Shown: piece after piece, positions 25,543 to 33,498 of the stretch
Position numbering within the stretch: position 1 is the first letter of the stretch
Layout: each line of letters begins with the position of its first letter
NCBI GenBank assembly: GCA_027451885.1
Contig: DAIDHX010000155.1
Span: 1 to 59,653, forward strand
Direction: 5' to 3'
DNA length: 59,653 nucleotides
DNA from: Planctomycetales bacterium
GTDB taxonomy: Bacteria; Planctomycetota; Planctomycetia; Isosphaerales; Isosphaeraceae
Translations under genes and position numbers: made by a program
The notes under the pieces: generated by a model
What the model saw: the letters and a program-made list of their open reading frames with translations, nothing else
What the model was told of the DNA's origin: nothing
Database searches by the model: none

Positions 25543-27921
25543 ATGAATCACAGGGCATTTCCCAGCGCGGCCCGCGAACGAGCATTCCTTGCCCGGCTCG
25601 CCCGGCCCCGGTTCTTCGTCCAGGCGCGGGCGTGGCTCGCCGTCCTTCTCGCGGGCCTGGGATCGTGGTCCCAGGCGCAGGAGGCGACAAGCCAGGTCGT
25701 CCGCGAGCCTGGAGGAAGGGTCGCTCCCATGACGCAGATCCATGAGATCCGCGCGCTCGAGGTCGATGCGCGGATCCACGATCAGATTGCCGAGGTGCGG
25801 ACGTCGCAGACGTTCCACAATCCGACCTCGTTTCCGATCGAGGCGGAATTTGTCTTTCCCCTGCCCGAAGAGGGCGTGATCAGCAACCTGACCCTGATCG
25901 TCGATGGCAAGGAAATGGCCGGGCGTCTTTACGACAAGGACGAGGCCAGGCGTGTGTATGAGGAGATCGTTCGCCGCCGGCGCGACCCCGCGCTCATGGA
26001 ATATCTGGGCCGAGGACTCTACCGCGCCAGCGTCTTTCCGCTCGCGCCGCACGCCGAGAGCCGTGTCGTATTTCGTTATACTCAGGTGATCAAATCTGAG
26101 TCTAAAACGATGGAGTTCGCCTATCCATTCGCGAGCGTGCGGCAGAAGTCAAAGCCCATCCAGCAGCTTGCAATCCGCGTGTCGATCGAGGATCGGGCGG
26201 GCCTGCGCTCGATTTACGCGCCGCGAGACGAGATCGACGTCGAGCGCGAGAACGCCCACCGGGCGCGCGTTCTGTTCGAGCGCAGGGATGCGGAGCCCGA
26301 CCACGATTTCCGGCTCGTGATCGGTCTTGGCGACGAATCCGTCGGCGCCTCGCTGCTTTCGTACCGACCGTCAGCCGATGAGCCGGGCTATTTCCTCGTG
26401 CTCGCGAGCCCTCGCTTCGACATGGGGTCTGACAAAACCGTCCCCAGGACGATGCTCTTTGTGCTTGACCGCTCGGGCTCGATGGCCGGCGGCAAGCTCA
26501 GGCAAGCCAGGCAGGCGCTCGAGCGTGCGATCGAGGCTCTGAACGACGGCGACCTTTTCAACATCGTGGTCTTCGATGACGCGGTGGAGACCTACAAATC
26601 CGAACTTGTGCGTGTCTCACACAGGACGCGTGAGGCGGCCGTCAAGTATTTGAGAGGCGTCCGCGAAGGCGGCGGCACCAATATCGCCGATGCGCTTGCG
26701 GCCGCACTCGCGATGATTCCTGGCGGCAACGAGCGGCCTGCCACCATCGTCTTTCTAACCGACGGCTGCCCGACGACCGGTGAAACCCGCGAGCTCGAGA
26801 TCGCCAGGCAGGTGCGCCAGGCCAATTCCGCCCGGGCCCGGCTGTTTTCGTTCGGCGTGGGCCACGACGTCAATTCGCGGCTGCTCGACCGGCTCACCGG
26901 CGGCAATCGCGGCACGACCGAGTACGTGCGGCCCGACGAGGAAATCGAGAGCCGCGTCAGCCGGTTCCTCACGAAAATGGAGCGGCCCGCGCTCGCCGAC
27001 GTGGCGATCGAGCTCGAGGGAGCCGAGACCAGGCGCGCCTACCCCCGCGATCTCCCCGACCTCTTTGTGGGAGACCAGCTTCTCTGGGTGGGGCGATACG
27101 AGGGATCGGGACCGACACGGATTCGACTGACGGGGAAGATCGGCGTGCGCAAGCATACGTTTGAGTTTCCGGCCGAGCTGGCGAAGCCCGGCGAGACCAG
27201 GGGACGCGATTATGTGGCTCGGATCTGGGCCTCGCGCAGGATTGGCGATTTGATCGATCAGATCGACATGAATGGGCGCAATCCGGAGCTGGTGGACGAG
27301 CTCGTGTCGCTGAGCAAGCGGTTCGGGATCATGACGCCATACACGTCGTTCCTGGCGGATGAAACCATGCCGCTGCAGGCGGCGGGACTGCACCGCCGCG
27401 TTGCGGTGCAGGAGCTCGAGGAGCTGGGCCAGACCGCGGGTGCTTCCGCGTTCGGCCAGCGCAGTCTGAAGCAGCGAATGCTGGGCGCCAGGGTTGACGC
27501 CCCGCCCGCCCCCGCGTCCCTGGGAGCCATGATGGGAGGCGCAGCGATGTCCGCCCCGGCAACAGACCTGGGTCGGAGCGGGGCGGGAGCGAACCAGGCG
27601 GAGACCAAGGCCCGACTGCCGCATGCACACGCGGCCGCGGCCGAGCCGGAGCTCCCCGCCGCGCACAAGCCGCACGACGCCATCCGCCGCGCGGGCGGGC
27701 GCACGCTGTACTGGAAAAACGGCCGCTGGGTCGACGAGGGGCTGGACGCCAGGGATTCCGCCAGGGCAAAACGCCTGACGCAGTTCTCGGACGAATACTT
27801 CGCCCTCGCACGGGCGCTCTCCGGCGATGAGCTGGCGCTCCTCTCGCTCGACGAGCCCGCGATCGTTCGCATCAAGGGCGATGTCTACGAGATTCAGCCG
27901 GCCGCGCCAGACGAGCGCTGA
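25543..27921 (+). CDS. VIT domain and von Willebrand factor A domain protein
   Basis: This protein has about 792 residues. ATG 25543 is preceded by GGAGG at 25530-25534, and a hydrophobic segment at residues 30-46 (WLAVLLAGLGSWSQA) acts as signal or anchor. The VIT domain follows (IHEIRALEVDARIHDQIAEV to FVFPLPEEGVISNL), then the vWA domain with the MIDAS motif DRSGSM near residue 309 and the Thr/Asp MIDAS residues in GGTNIADAL and FLTDGCP. The C-terminal 250 residues are Ala/Pro/His-rich and less conserved. MIDAS is complete, so metal-dependent ligand binding is expected. Family members in planctomycetes are usually called marine proteobacterial sortase-type or trypsin-inhibitor-like proteins, without proven function. 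Confidence 0.88.
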   Translation: MNHRAFPSAARERAFLARLARPRFFVQARAWLAVLLAGLGSWSQAQEATSQVVREPGGRVAPMTQIHEIRALEVDARIHDQIAEVRTSQTFHNPTSFPIEAEFVFPLPEEGVISNLTLIVDGKEMAGRLYDKDEARRVYEEIVRRRRDPALMEYLGRGLYRASVFPLAPHAESRVVFRYTQVIKSESKTMEFAYPFASVRQKSKPIQQLAIRVSIEDRAGLRSIYAPRDEIDVERENAHRARVLFERRDAEPDHDFRLVIGLGDESVGASLLSYRPSADEPGYFLVLASPRFDMGSDKTVPRTMLFVLDRSGSMAGGKLRQARQALERAIEALNDGDLFNIVVFDDAVETYKSELVRVSHRTREAAVKYLRGVREGGGTNIADALAAALAMIPGGNERPATIVFLTDGCPTTGETRELEIARQVRQANSARARLFSFGVGHDVNSRLLDRLTGGNRGTTEYVRPDEEIESRVSRFLTKMERPALADVAIELEGAETRRAYPRDLPDLFVGDQLLWVGRYEGSGPTRIRLTGKIGVRKHTFEFPAELAKPGETRGRDYVARIWASRRIGDLIDQIDMNGRNPELVDELVSLSKRFGIMTPYTSFLADETMPLQAAGLHRRVAVQELEELGQTAGASAFGQRSLKQRMLGARVDAPPAPASLGAMMGGAAMSAPATDLGRSGAGANQAETKARLPHAHAAAAEPELPAAHKPHDAIRRAGGRTLYWKNGRWVDEGLDARDSARAKRLTQFSDEYFALARALSGDELALLSLDEPAIVRIKGDVYEIQPAAPDER

Positions 27922-27935
27922 ACCCGCCCGAAAAG

Positions 27936-27968
27936 GCTTGGCCAGTCTCAGTTCGAGGCTGGCCAAGC
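27936..27968. terminator. Perfect 10-bp inverted repeat after the vWA gene
   Basis: GCTTGGCCAG at 27936-27945 pairs exactly with CTGGCCAAGC at 27959-27968, with a loop of 13 bases that can form three more pairs. It starts 14 bases after the vWA stop. There is no T-run after the right arm on the plus strand; on the minus strand the hairpin would be followed by TTTT. It may be a transcription end or an RNA-stabilising hairpin. Confidence 0.45.
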
Positions 27969-28079
27969 GTGAAGAATAGTAAAGAAAAGCGATCGAGATG
28001 CCACCTTGTCGCGGTCCAGATTCAGTTTTCGTTTACAAACTGGAATGACCAGCAGACGGCATGAGGATCGATCGCAAGG

Positions 28080-28970
28080 ATGGCGACCCACCGACCCGAT
28101 TTTCTTGTGATCGGGGCCATGAAGTGCGCGACGACCACGTTGCACGAGCAACTGGCCGGCCAGCGCGGCGTGTTCATGACCCCGCCCAAGGAACCGAATT
28201 ATTTCAGTGACGACGTGAATTTTGCGCGCGGCTGGCGGTGGTATTCCTCACTCTTCGAGCCTGCGCGAACAGGTGAGGTCCGCGGTGAATCGAGCACGCA
28301 TTATTCGAAGCTTCCGACGTATCCGGAGACGGTGCGGCGCATTCGCTCCGCGCTGGGTGAAATCAAGCTTATCTATGTGATGCGTCACCCGATCGACCGT
28401 CTGGTCTCGCACTATGTTCACGAGGCGGCCGCGGGGAGCTTTGAGGGACCGCTCGAGCGTGCGATCGACACTCGGCCAGAGCTCGTGGACTACGGCCGTT
28501 ACGCCTTGCAGCTCGAGCCGTATCTGGATGTCTTTGGGCCGGCGAGCATTTTGCCAGTGTTCTTTTCGAGGCTTGTGGATCGCCCCGTTGCGGAGTTTGC
28601 CCGGATCGGGCGATTCCTGGGTGTGAGTGAGCCTTTCTGTTGGGATGAATCGCTGCCTCCACGGAATCGCGGCGTTGACCGGTTGCGTCCCAGCCCGCTC
28701 CGCGAGGCGCTTGTGACATCGCCGATGCTCACGCCGATCCGCCGCACGCTTGTGCCGCGCAAGATCTCCGCGACGCTCATGAAGCTCTGGCTGGCGGATG
28801 TGCAACGTCCGGCGGTGCCGCTGGAGCTCCAGGAGCGTCTGGCCGAGATCTTCGACGCCGATCTGGCCCAGCTTGGCTCATGGCTGGGCGTCGCCCTCAA
28901 CTGCGCGCGGTTCGACACGGTCGCCCTGGCGGACGGCGTTGACTGGCGTGGCATCGCGCCTCGCGAGTAA
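28080..28970 (+). CDS. Sulfotransferase family protein
   Basis: This 296-residue PAPS-dependent sulfotransferase fold protein has the 5'-phosphosulfate loop in FLVIGAMKCATTTLHEQL at residues 9-26 and the 3'-phosphate-binding segment in LIYVMRHPIDRLVSHY near residue 97, together with SPTH-like ESSTHYSKLP. It should transfer sulfate from PAPS to a carbohydrate or other hydroxyl acceptor; the acceptor is unknown. Similar planctomycete enzymes are thought to modify surface polysaccharides. The gene stands 158 bases after the vWA gene, separated by a hairpin, and is followed by a DUF1080 gene. It is unrelated in sequence to the sulfatase-family gene at 55.3 kb. Confidence 0.88.
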   Translation: MATHRPDFLVIGAMKCATTTLHEQLAGQRGVFMTPPKEPNYFSDDVNFARGWRWYSSLFEPARTGEVRGESSTHYSKLPTYPETVRRIRSALGEIKLIYVMRHPIDRLVSHYVHEAAAGSFEGPLERAIDTRPELVDYGRYALQLEPYLDVFGPASILPVFFSRLVDRPVAEFARIGRFLGVSEPFCWDESLPPRNRGVDRLRPSPLREALVTSPMLTPIRRTLVPRKISATLMKLWLADVQRPAVPLELQERLAEIFDADLAQLGSWLGVALNCARFDTVALADGVDWRGIAPRE

Positions 28971-29019
28971 ACTGCGGTTTCCGCTTTTGGTTTCTTCCAC
29001 CCGCCGAGACGACGCAACC

Positions 29020-29709
29020 ATGACTATCCGCGCCTGCTTTGGGCTTTCGAGCCTGCTTGTGCTTTCCGCCACAGGAATCACGTTCGCCCAGAAACCATCT
29101 GATGAAACCCTGGGCGCGAAGCCCCCCGAGGGGGCTGTCGTGCTCCTCGACAGGTCGGCCAAGGCGATGGCCGGCTGGGTACGAAACGACGGCAAGACCC
29201 CGGCTGACTGGCCCGTCGTCGATGGAGTAGCGACGGTCGGCCGTGGCGACGTGATGACCGAAAAGCGCTTCGGCAGCTTCGCGCTTCACCTGGAGTTCAA
29301 CGTGCCGTACATGCCGCAAGCACGCGGCCAGGGCCGGGGCAATAGCGGCGTCTACCTCGGCGGGATCCACGAGCTCCAGGTGCTCGATTCCTACGGGCTC
29401 AAGTCGCAGAACAACGACTGTGGCGCCATTTATTCGCAGATCGCTCCCAGCGTCAACGCATGCAAGCCGCCGCTCCAGTGGCAGACCTACGACGTGACCT
29501 TCCACAAGGCGAAGGTGGAAGGTGGCAAGGTGGTCGCGAAGGCGCGCGTGACGGTGATTCAGAATGGGATTGAGATTATCAAGGATCGCGAAATCGATCC
29601 CACGCCGGGCGGACTGGGAGCGCTCAAGGCAGGCGAGGATGGGCCGCTTTTGCTCCAGGATCACGGCAACAAGGTCGAGTATCGCAATATCTGGATCAAG
29701 CCTCTCTGA
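29020..29709 (+). CDS. DUF1080 (3-keto-disaccharide hydrolase-like) exported protein
   Basis: This protein has about 229 residues with a signal peptide (MTIRACFGLSSLLVLSATGI, cleavage near TFAQ). It is a concanavalin-like DUF1080 domain: SFALHLEFNVPYMP, then GNSGVYLGGIHELQVLDSYG near residue 110, and LLLQDHGNKVEYRNIWIKPL at the C-terminus are diagnostic. DUF1080 proteins are linked to 3-keto-glycoside hydrolysis in some bacteria and are extremely abundant in planctomycetes. ATG 29020 is chosen because it opens the signal peptide; frames opening earlier run through the sulfotransferase gene. Substrate is unknown. Confidence 0.88.
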   Translation: MTIRACFGLSSLLVLSATGITFAQKPSDETLGAKPPEGAVVLLDRSAKAMAGWVRNDGKTPADWPVVDGVATVGRGDVMTEKRFGSFALHLEFNVPYMPQARGQGRGNSGVYLGGIHELQVLDSYGLKSQNNDCGAIYSQIAPSVNACKPPLQWQTYDVTFHKAKVEGGKVVAKARVTVIQNGIEIIKDREIDPTPGGLGALKAGEDGPLLLQDHGNKVEYRNIWIKPL

Positions 29710-29715
29710 GCAGCA

Positions 29716-29751
29716 GGAGAGCGGCTCTGGCCACGCGCAGGGCCGCTCTCC
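29716..29751. terminator. Hairpin between convergent DUF1080 and tpx genes
   Basis: GGAGAGCGGC at 29716-29725 pairs perfectly with GCCGCTCTCC at 29742-29751 (10 bp), with a 16-base loop containing a further CTG/CAG pairing. It sits in the 59-base gap between two convergent genes, where a bidirectional terminator is expected. No T-run follows on either side, so intrinsic termination is uncertain. Confidence 0.45.
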
Positions 29752-29768
29752 ACGTGGCTCGTGCTCGA

Positions 29769-30299
29769 TTAGACTTTCGCCGCCGTCTTGAGCGCGGCGA
29801 GAGCGGGTTCGTAATTCGGCTCCTGGGTGATCTCGGGCACGATCTCCACGTAGGTGATCGTGTCCGAAGGATCAACCACAATCACCGCGCGGGCGAGCAG
29901 CGGGATCGGCAGCCCTTCGATGAGAACGCCGTAGTTCTGGCCGAAGCTGTGGTTATGCACGTCCGACAGATTCTGCAGGTTCTCGATCGCGGCGTCGGTG
30001 CAGAAGCGCGCCATCGCGAACGGCAGATCCAGGCTGACGGTGTAGGCCGCGGCCTTCTCACCGAGCGCCTTCATTTCCTCGGCGAACTTGCGGGTCTGCT
30101 TGTTGCAGACGGGCGTGTCGAGCGAGGGGACGATATTAAAGAGCCGCGCCTTGCCGGTGGTATCGGCCAAGGTCACGACGGCCAGCCCCGCGCCCACGCA
30201 TTTAAAATCAGGGGCCTTGGCACCCACCGTCGGCCTGGGGCCGACGAGAGTCACCGGGTTTCCCTTGAACGTCACTTCGCCTGTACGTGTCTGTGCCAT
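29769..30299 (-). CDS. tpx: Thiol peroxidase (Tpx, atypical 2-Cys peroxiredoxin)
   Basis: This peroxiredoxin has about 176 residues. The peroxidatic Cys is in PSLDTPVCNKQTRKF and the resolving Cys in PFAMARFCTDA, about 34 residues later, the spacing typical of Tpx. Other family landmarks are the N-terminal TFKGNPVTLVG and SFGQNYGVLIEGLPIPLLAR. It reduces H2O2 and alkyl hydroperoxides with electrons from thioredoxin in the cytoplasm. ATG 30299 (MAQTRTGEV) is the usual family start; an ATG five codons upstream is possible. It is monocistronic, convergent with the DUF1080 gene and divergent from mnmG. Confidence 0.95.
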   Translation of the reverse strand: MAQTRTGEVTFKGNPVTLVGPRPTVGAKAPDFKCVGAGLAVVTLADTTGKARLFNIVPSLDTPVCNKQTRKFAEEMKALGEKAAAYTVSLDLPFAMARFCTDAAIENLQNLSDVHNHSFGQNYGVLIEGLPIPLLARAVIVVDPSDTITYVEIVPEITQEPNYEPALAALKTAAKV

Positions 30300-30485
30300 G
30301 GTCTTTGCTTTCAATGGATGTTTGAGGAATGTCCCTGGTTCACAAGCACGTAAGGTAGCGATCGCGTGCGAAGGGATGCAAGGCAGAGGCCTGGGCGTGC
30401 GAGCGGTCTACGCGCGAGGCTCGGGCTGGCTCTATGATGAGAAGGAACGGGCGCGACTGGGGATGAGCGAACGAGGAGCAGGGGA

Positions 30486-32312
30486 GTGTCGCGGGGGTTT
30501 TACGATTTCGACGTGGTGGTGGTCGGCGGCGGCCACGCGGGGATCGAGGCTGCGCTTGCGGCGGCCAGGGTGGGAGCGCGGACCGCACTTCTGACCGCGA
30601 ATTGCGACACAATCGGCCAGATGAGCTGCAATCCCGCGATCGGCGGGATTGCCAAGGGGCAGATTGTACGGGAGATCGATGCCCTTGGGGGCGCGATGGG
30701 CCTGCTGGCCGACCGCTCCGCGATACAGTTCCGCCTGCTCAATCGCGGCAAGGGGCCTGCCATGCATAGCCCCCGTGCCCAGTGCGACAAGAAGATCTAT
30801 CAGCTTCTCGCCAAGCAGATGGTCGAGCATCAGCCGGGCCTTTCGATCCGCCAGGAGATGGTTGAGGCGGTCGCGGTCGAAGGAGGCCGCGTGTCCGGGG
30901 TGGTTTGCCGCGGGGGCGGCCGCTATTGCTCCCGCGCGGTCGTGCTTACGACCGGCACGTTTCTTCAGGCGATCATGCACACCGGCGAATCGAAGACCAG
31001 GGGCGGGCGCGGTGGCGACGTCTCCGCCGAGGGCCTCTCGGGCAGTCTGCGCGAGCTGGGATTCGTGCTCAGCCGCTTCAAGACCGGCACCCCGCCGCGT
31101 CTCAACGGCCGCACCATCGATTTCGACCGCCTCGAGCGCCAGCCCGGCGACGCCGAGCCCGTGCCATTCTCATTCCTCACCGACCAGCCCAGCGAGCCGC
31201 AGCTTGACTGCCATCTCACCGCAACCACGCCCGCAATCCACGACCTGATCCGCCAGAACCTGCACCGGGCGCCCATGTACTCAGGCCAGATCGAAAGCAC
31301 TGGCCCACGTTATTGCCCCTCCATCGAGGATAAGGTCGTGCGCTTCGCTGATCGCGAGAGCCACCAGATTTATCTCGAACCCGAGGGCCGCAATACGCTC
31401 GAATACTATTGCAACGGCATCTCCACCAGCCTGCCGCGGGATGTCCAGGAAGCCCTGATCGCCATGACGCCTGGTCTCGAGCGGGCGGAGATCATGCGCT
31501 TCGGGTACGCCGTCGAATATGACTTCGCACCACCGGATCAGCTTCTGCCAAACCTCCAGACCAAGCTGGTCCCCGGGCTCTTTTTCGCTGGGCAGCTCAA
31601 CGGCACCACCGGTTACGAGGAAGCCGCCGCACAGGGGCTTGTGGCGGGGCTCAACGCCGGCCGCCACGTTCTTGGGCTGGAGCCGGTAACGCTCGCACGG
31701 TCGCAGGCGTATATCGGTGTTCTGATCGACGACCTCGTCACCCGTGGCGTCGACGAACCTTATCGAATGTTTACGAGCCGCGCAGAGTATCGCTTGCTCC
31801 TGCGGCACGACAACGCCGACCTGCGGCTCACCGAGCTGGGCCGGTCCCTTGGGCTCGTCGACGACACACGCTGGCGGCGATTCGAAGCCAGGCGTGAGGG
31901 GGTGGAACGGCTCCGCAAGCGACTCGAAACCACACGCTCCGGCGGCGATCCGCTCTTTCAAATCCTGCGCAGACCCGAAACCACCTGGACCGACCTGGCC
32001 AGTCTCGATCCCGCCCTCGATCACCCCAGCTATCCTCCCGACGTTCTGGAGCAGGTTCGCATTCTGGCCAAATACGACGGCTACATCACCCGCCAGCTCG
32101 AGCAGGTTGAGCGCTTCCGCCGTCTCGAGGACAAGGCCCTCCCAGGCGACCTCGATTATCACGCAATCCCCCAGCTTCGCGCTGAGGCCAGGGAAAAACT
32201 GGGACGGGTTCGGCCCCGCTCGCTCGGTCAGGCCGGGCGCATCAGCGGGATCAGCCCCAGTGATCTCGCCACTCTACTCATCCACATCAAGCAAGGGACC
32301 GGCAACGCCTAG
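30486..32312 (+). CDS. mnmG: tRNA uridine 5-carboxymethylaminomethyl modification enzyme MnmG (GidA)
   Basis: This 608-residue FAD-dependent enzyme works with MnmE to install the cmnm5/nm5 group at U34 of tRNAs. The FAD dinucleotide-binding motif VVVGGGHAGIEAALAAAR is at residues 11-28. The two GidA signatures are present: GKGPAMHSPRAQCDK near residue 92 and GQLNGTTGYEEAAAQGL near residue 366, plus CNPAIGGIAKGQ with a catalytic Cys. Length is normal. It starts with GTG after an AGGGGA site. No mnmE is adjacent within the window. Confidence 0.96.
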   Translation: MSRGFYDFDVVVVGGGHAGIEAALAAARVGARTALLTANCDTIGQMSCNPAIGGIAKGQIVREIDALGGAMGLLADRSAIQFRLLNRGKGPAMHSPRAQCDKKIYQLLAKQMVEHQPGLSIRQEMVEAVAVEGGRVSGVVCRGGGRYCSRAVVLTTGTFLQAIMHTGESKTRGGRGGDVSAEGLSGSLRELGFVLSRFKTGTPPRLNGRTIDFDRLERQPGDAEPVPFSFLTDQPSEPQLDCHLTATTPAIHDLIRQNLHRAPMYSGQIESTGPRYCPSIEDKVVRFADRESHQIYLEPEGRNTLEYYCNGISTSLPRDVQEALIAMTPGLERAEIMRFGYAVEYDFAPPDQLLPNLQTKLVPGLFFAGQLNGTTGYEEAAAQGLVAGLNAGRHVLGLEPVTLARSQAYIGVLIDDLVTRGVDEPYRMFTSRAEYRLLLRHDNADLRLTELGRSLGLVDDTRWRRFEARREGVERLRKRLETTRSGGDPLFQILRRPETTWTDLASLDPALDHPSYPPDVLEQVRILAKYDGYITRQLEQVERFRRLEDKALPGDLDYHAIPQLRAEAREKLGRVRPRSLGQAGRISGISPSDLATLLIHIKQGTGNA

Positions 32313-32859
32313 CGGGCGCTCTGAACCGGGGCTTTCGTATCTCGCTCGACCTGCGCCAGCGCACTTTGCAGGTGATTGGCCCCCCACCGTCCCAAACTCG
32401 CCAGGATTCAGAATCCCCGGAATCTGCTTACCTGGTAGAATCTGGCCAGCTCGCGGAACTTTCCTCATTAAAGTTTCGCTGATTCACCTAATTTTCCTCG
32501 AATTCACGAATGTGATGCCGTACAACACGCGTCTAACGCAAAACGCGCAAAGCCGGGATGTCTAGCGAATCTTGCCCGCGAGGTGTCTTCGGAATTGACA
32601 AGACCGTTAGGCGTTTTACAATTGGTTGGATCGGCAAGACTGGTAATTTCTGTAGTTTTCGTAGACTTTAACAAGGGCGATTGGAAGGCGGGCGGGCCGG
32701 GCTTTTCAAGGGAGTTGGCCTGCTGGAAATTTGCCCTTGGTCGGGTGTGGATCCGCACGGAGGCCGATCAAGCGACGTCTTGCCGCTCGGATCGAGTCTC
32801 AGCGCGCCAGGGTCGGGGGATGGAACGTCCTTGATCTCGCAAGATGGGACCTGCAGAAG
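32313..32859. other. Intergenic region with one promoter-like element, no gene seen
   Basis: This region of about 550 bases lies between mnmG and the response-regulator gene. I found no supported gene. The part from 32460 to 32660 is clearly more AT-rich than the surroundings and contains a promoter-like pair (see the next entry). Frames opening before 32860 are low-complexity and unrelated to the regulator. Confidence 0.4.
32595..32622 (+). promoter_or_regulatory. Sigma70-like promoter candidate
   Basis: A perfect TTGACA at 32595-32600 is followed after 16 bases by TACAAT at 32617-32622 (5 of 6 to TATAAT), inside a locally AT-rich patch. It would give a leader of about 230 bases for the response regulator/kinase pair starting at 32860. 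Confidence 0.5.
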
Positions 32860-33441
32860 ATGAAGACGGTTTTCACCACGGGCGAGGCGGCCAAGATTTG
32901 CAAGGTCAGCCAACAGACCATCATTCGCTGCTTTGACTCGGGGCAGCTCAAGGGATTTCGTGTGCCTGGGTCGCGGTTTCGGCGTATTCCACGTGATGCG
33001 CTCTATCGCTTCATGAAGGAAAACGGGATCCCGACCGACGCGCTTGAGAGTGGGCGGCGGCGGGTGTTGATCGTCGACGACGATCAGGCCGTGGTGGACC
33101 TGATTGCCGAGGTTTTGGCGAACGACTCGCGATTTGAGACAAAGATCGTCAACAACGGCTTCGGCGCGGGGATGCTCGCCAAGGAGTATCACCCTGATCT
33201 GATCATCCTGGATGTGATGCTGCCGGATATCAACGGCCAGGCGGTTTGCGAATTGATCCGCCGGGATCCGACGATGTCGGACATCAAGATCATCACGATT
33301 TCGGGCATGATTGAAGAGGACAAGATTCAGGAGCTCAAGGCGTCCGGGGCGGACGAGTTTCTGCACAAGCCGCTCGATATCGATGAATTGATGCGGCAAG
33401 TTTGCCGACTCTTGGAGATGGAGTCGAACGTCCCAGGCTAG
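32860..33441 (+). CDS. Response regulator with N-terminal excisionase/MerR-like HTH and C-terminal receiver
   Basis: This is a 193-residue protein with inverted order compared with common regulators. Residues 1-55 are an excisionase-type helix-turn-helix (TTGEAAKICKVSQQTIIRCF, then LKGFRVPGSRFRRIPRDAL). Residues 65-185 are a CheY-like receiver with the acidic pair in VLIVDDDQ, the phospho-acceptor Asp in DLIILDVMLPD, the Thr/Ser in ITISGM and the Lys in FLHKPLD. All key receiver residues are present, so phosphorylation is expected to control DNA binding. ATG 32860 begins the HTH exactly. The HDOD-like kinase gene follows after 57 bases and is the likely partner. Confidence 0.88.
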   Translation: MKTVFTTGEAAKICKVSQQTIIRCFDSGQLKGFRVPGSRFRRIPRDALYRFMKENGIPTDALESGRRRVLIVDDDQAVVDLIAEVLANDSRFETKIVNNGFGAGMLAKEYHPDLIILDVMLPDINGQAVCELIRRDPTMSDIKIITISGMIEEDKIQELKASGADEFLHKPLDIDELMRQVCRLLEMESNVPG

Positions 33442-33498
33442 GTTCGCGGTTTGGTTTGGGGATGAGAAGGACGTTCCGCGCGGGGAAGGAGACCTGCC

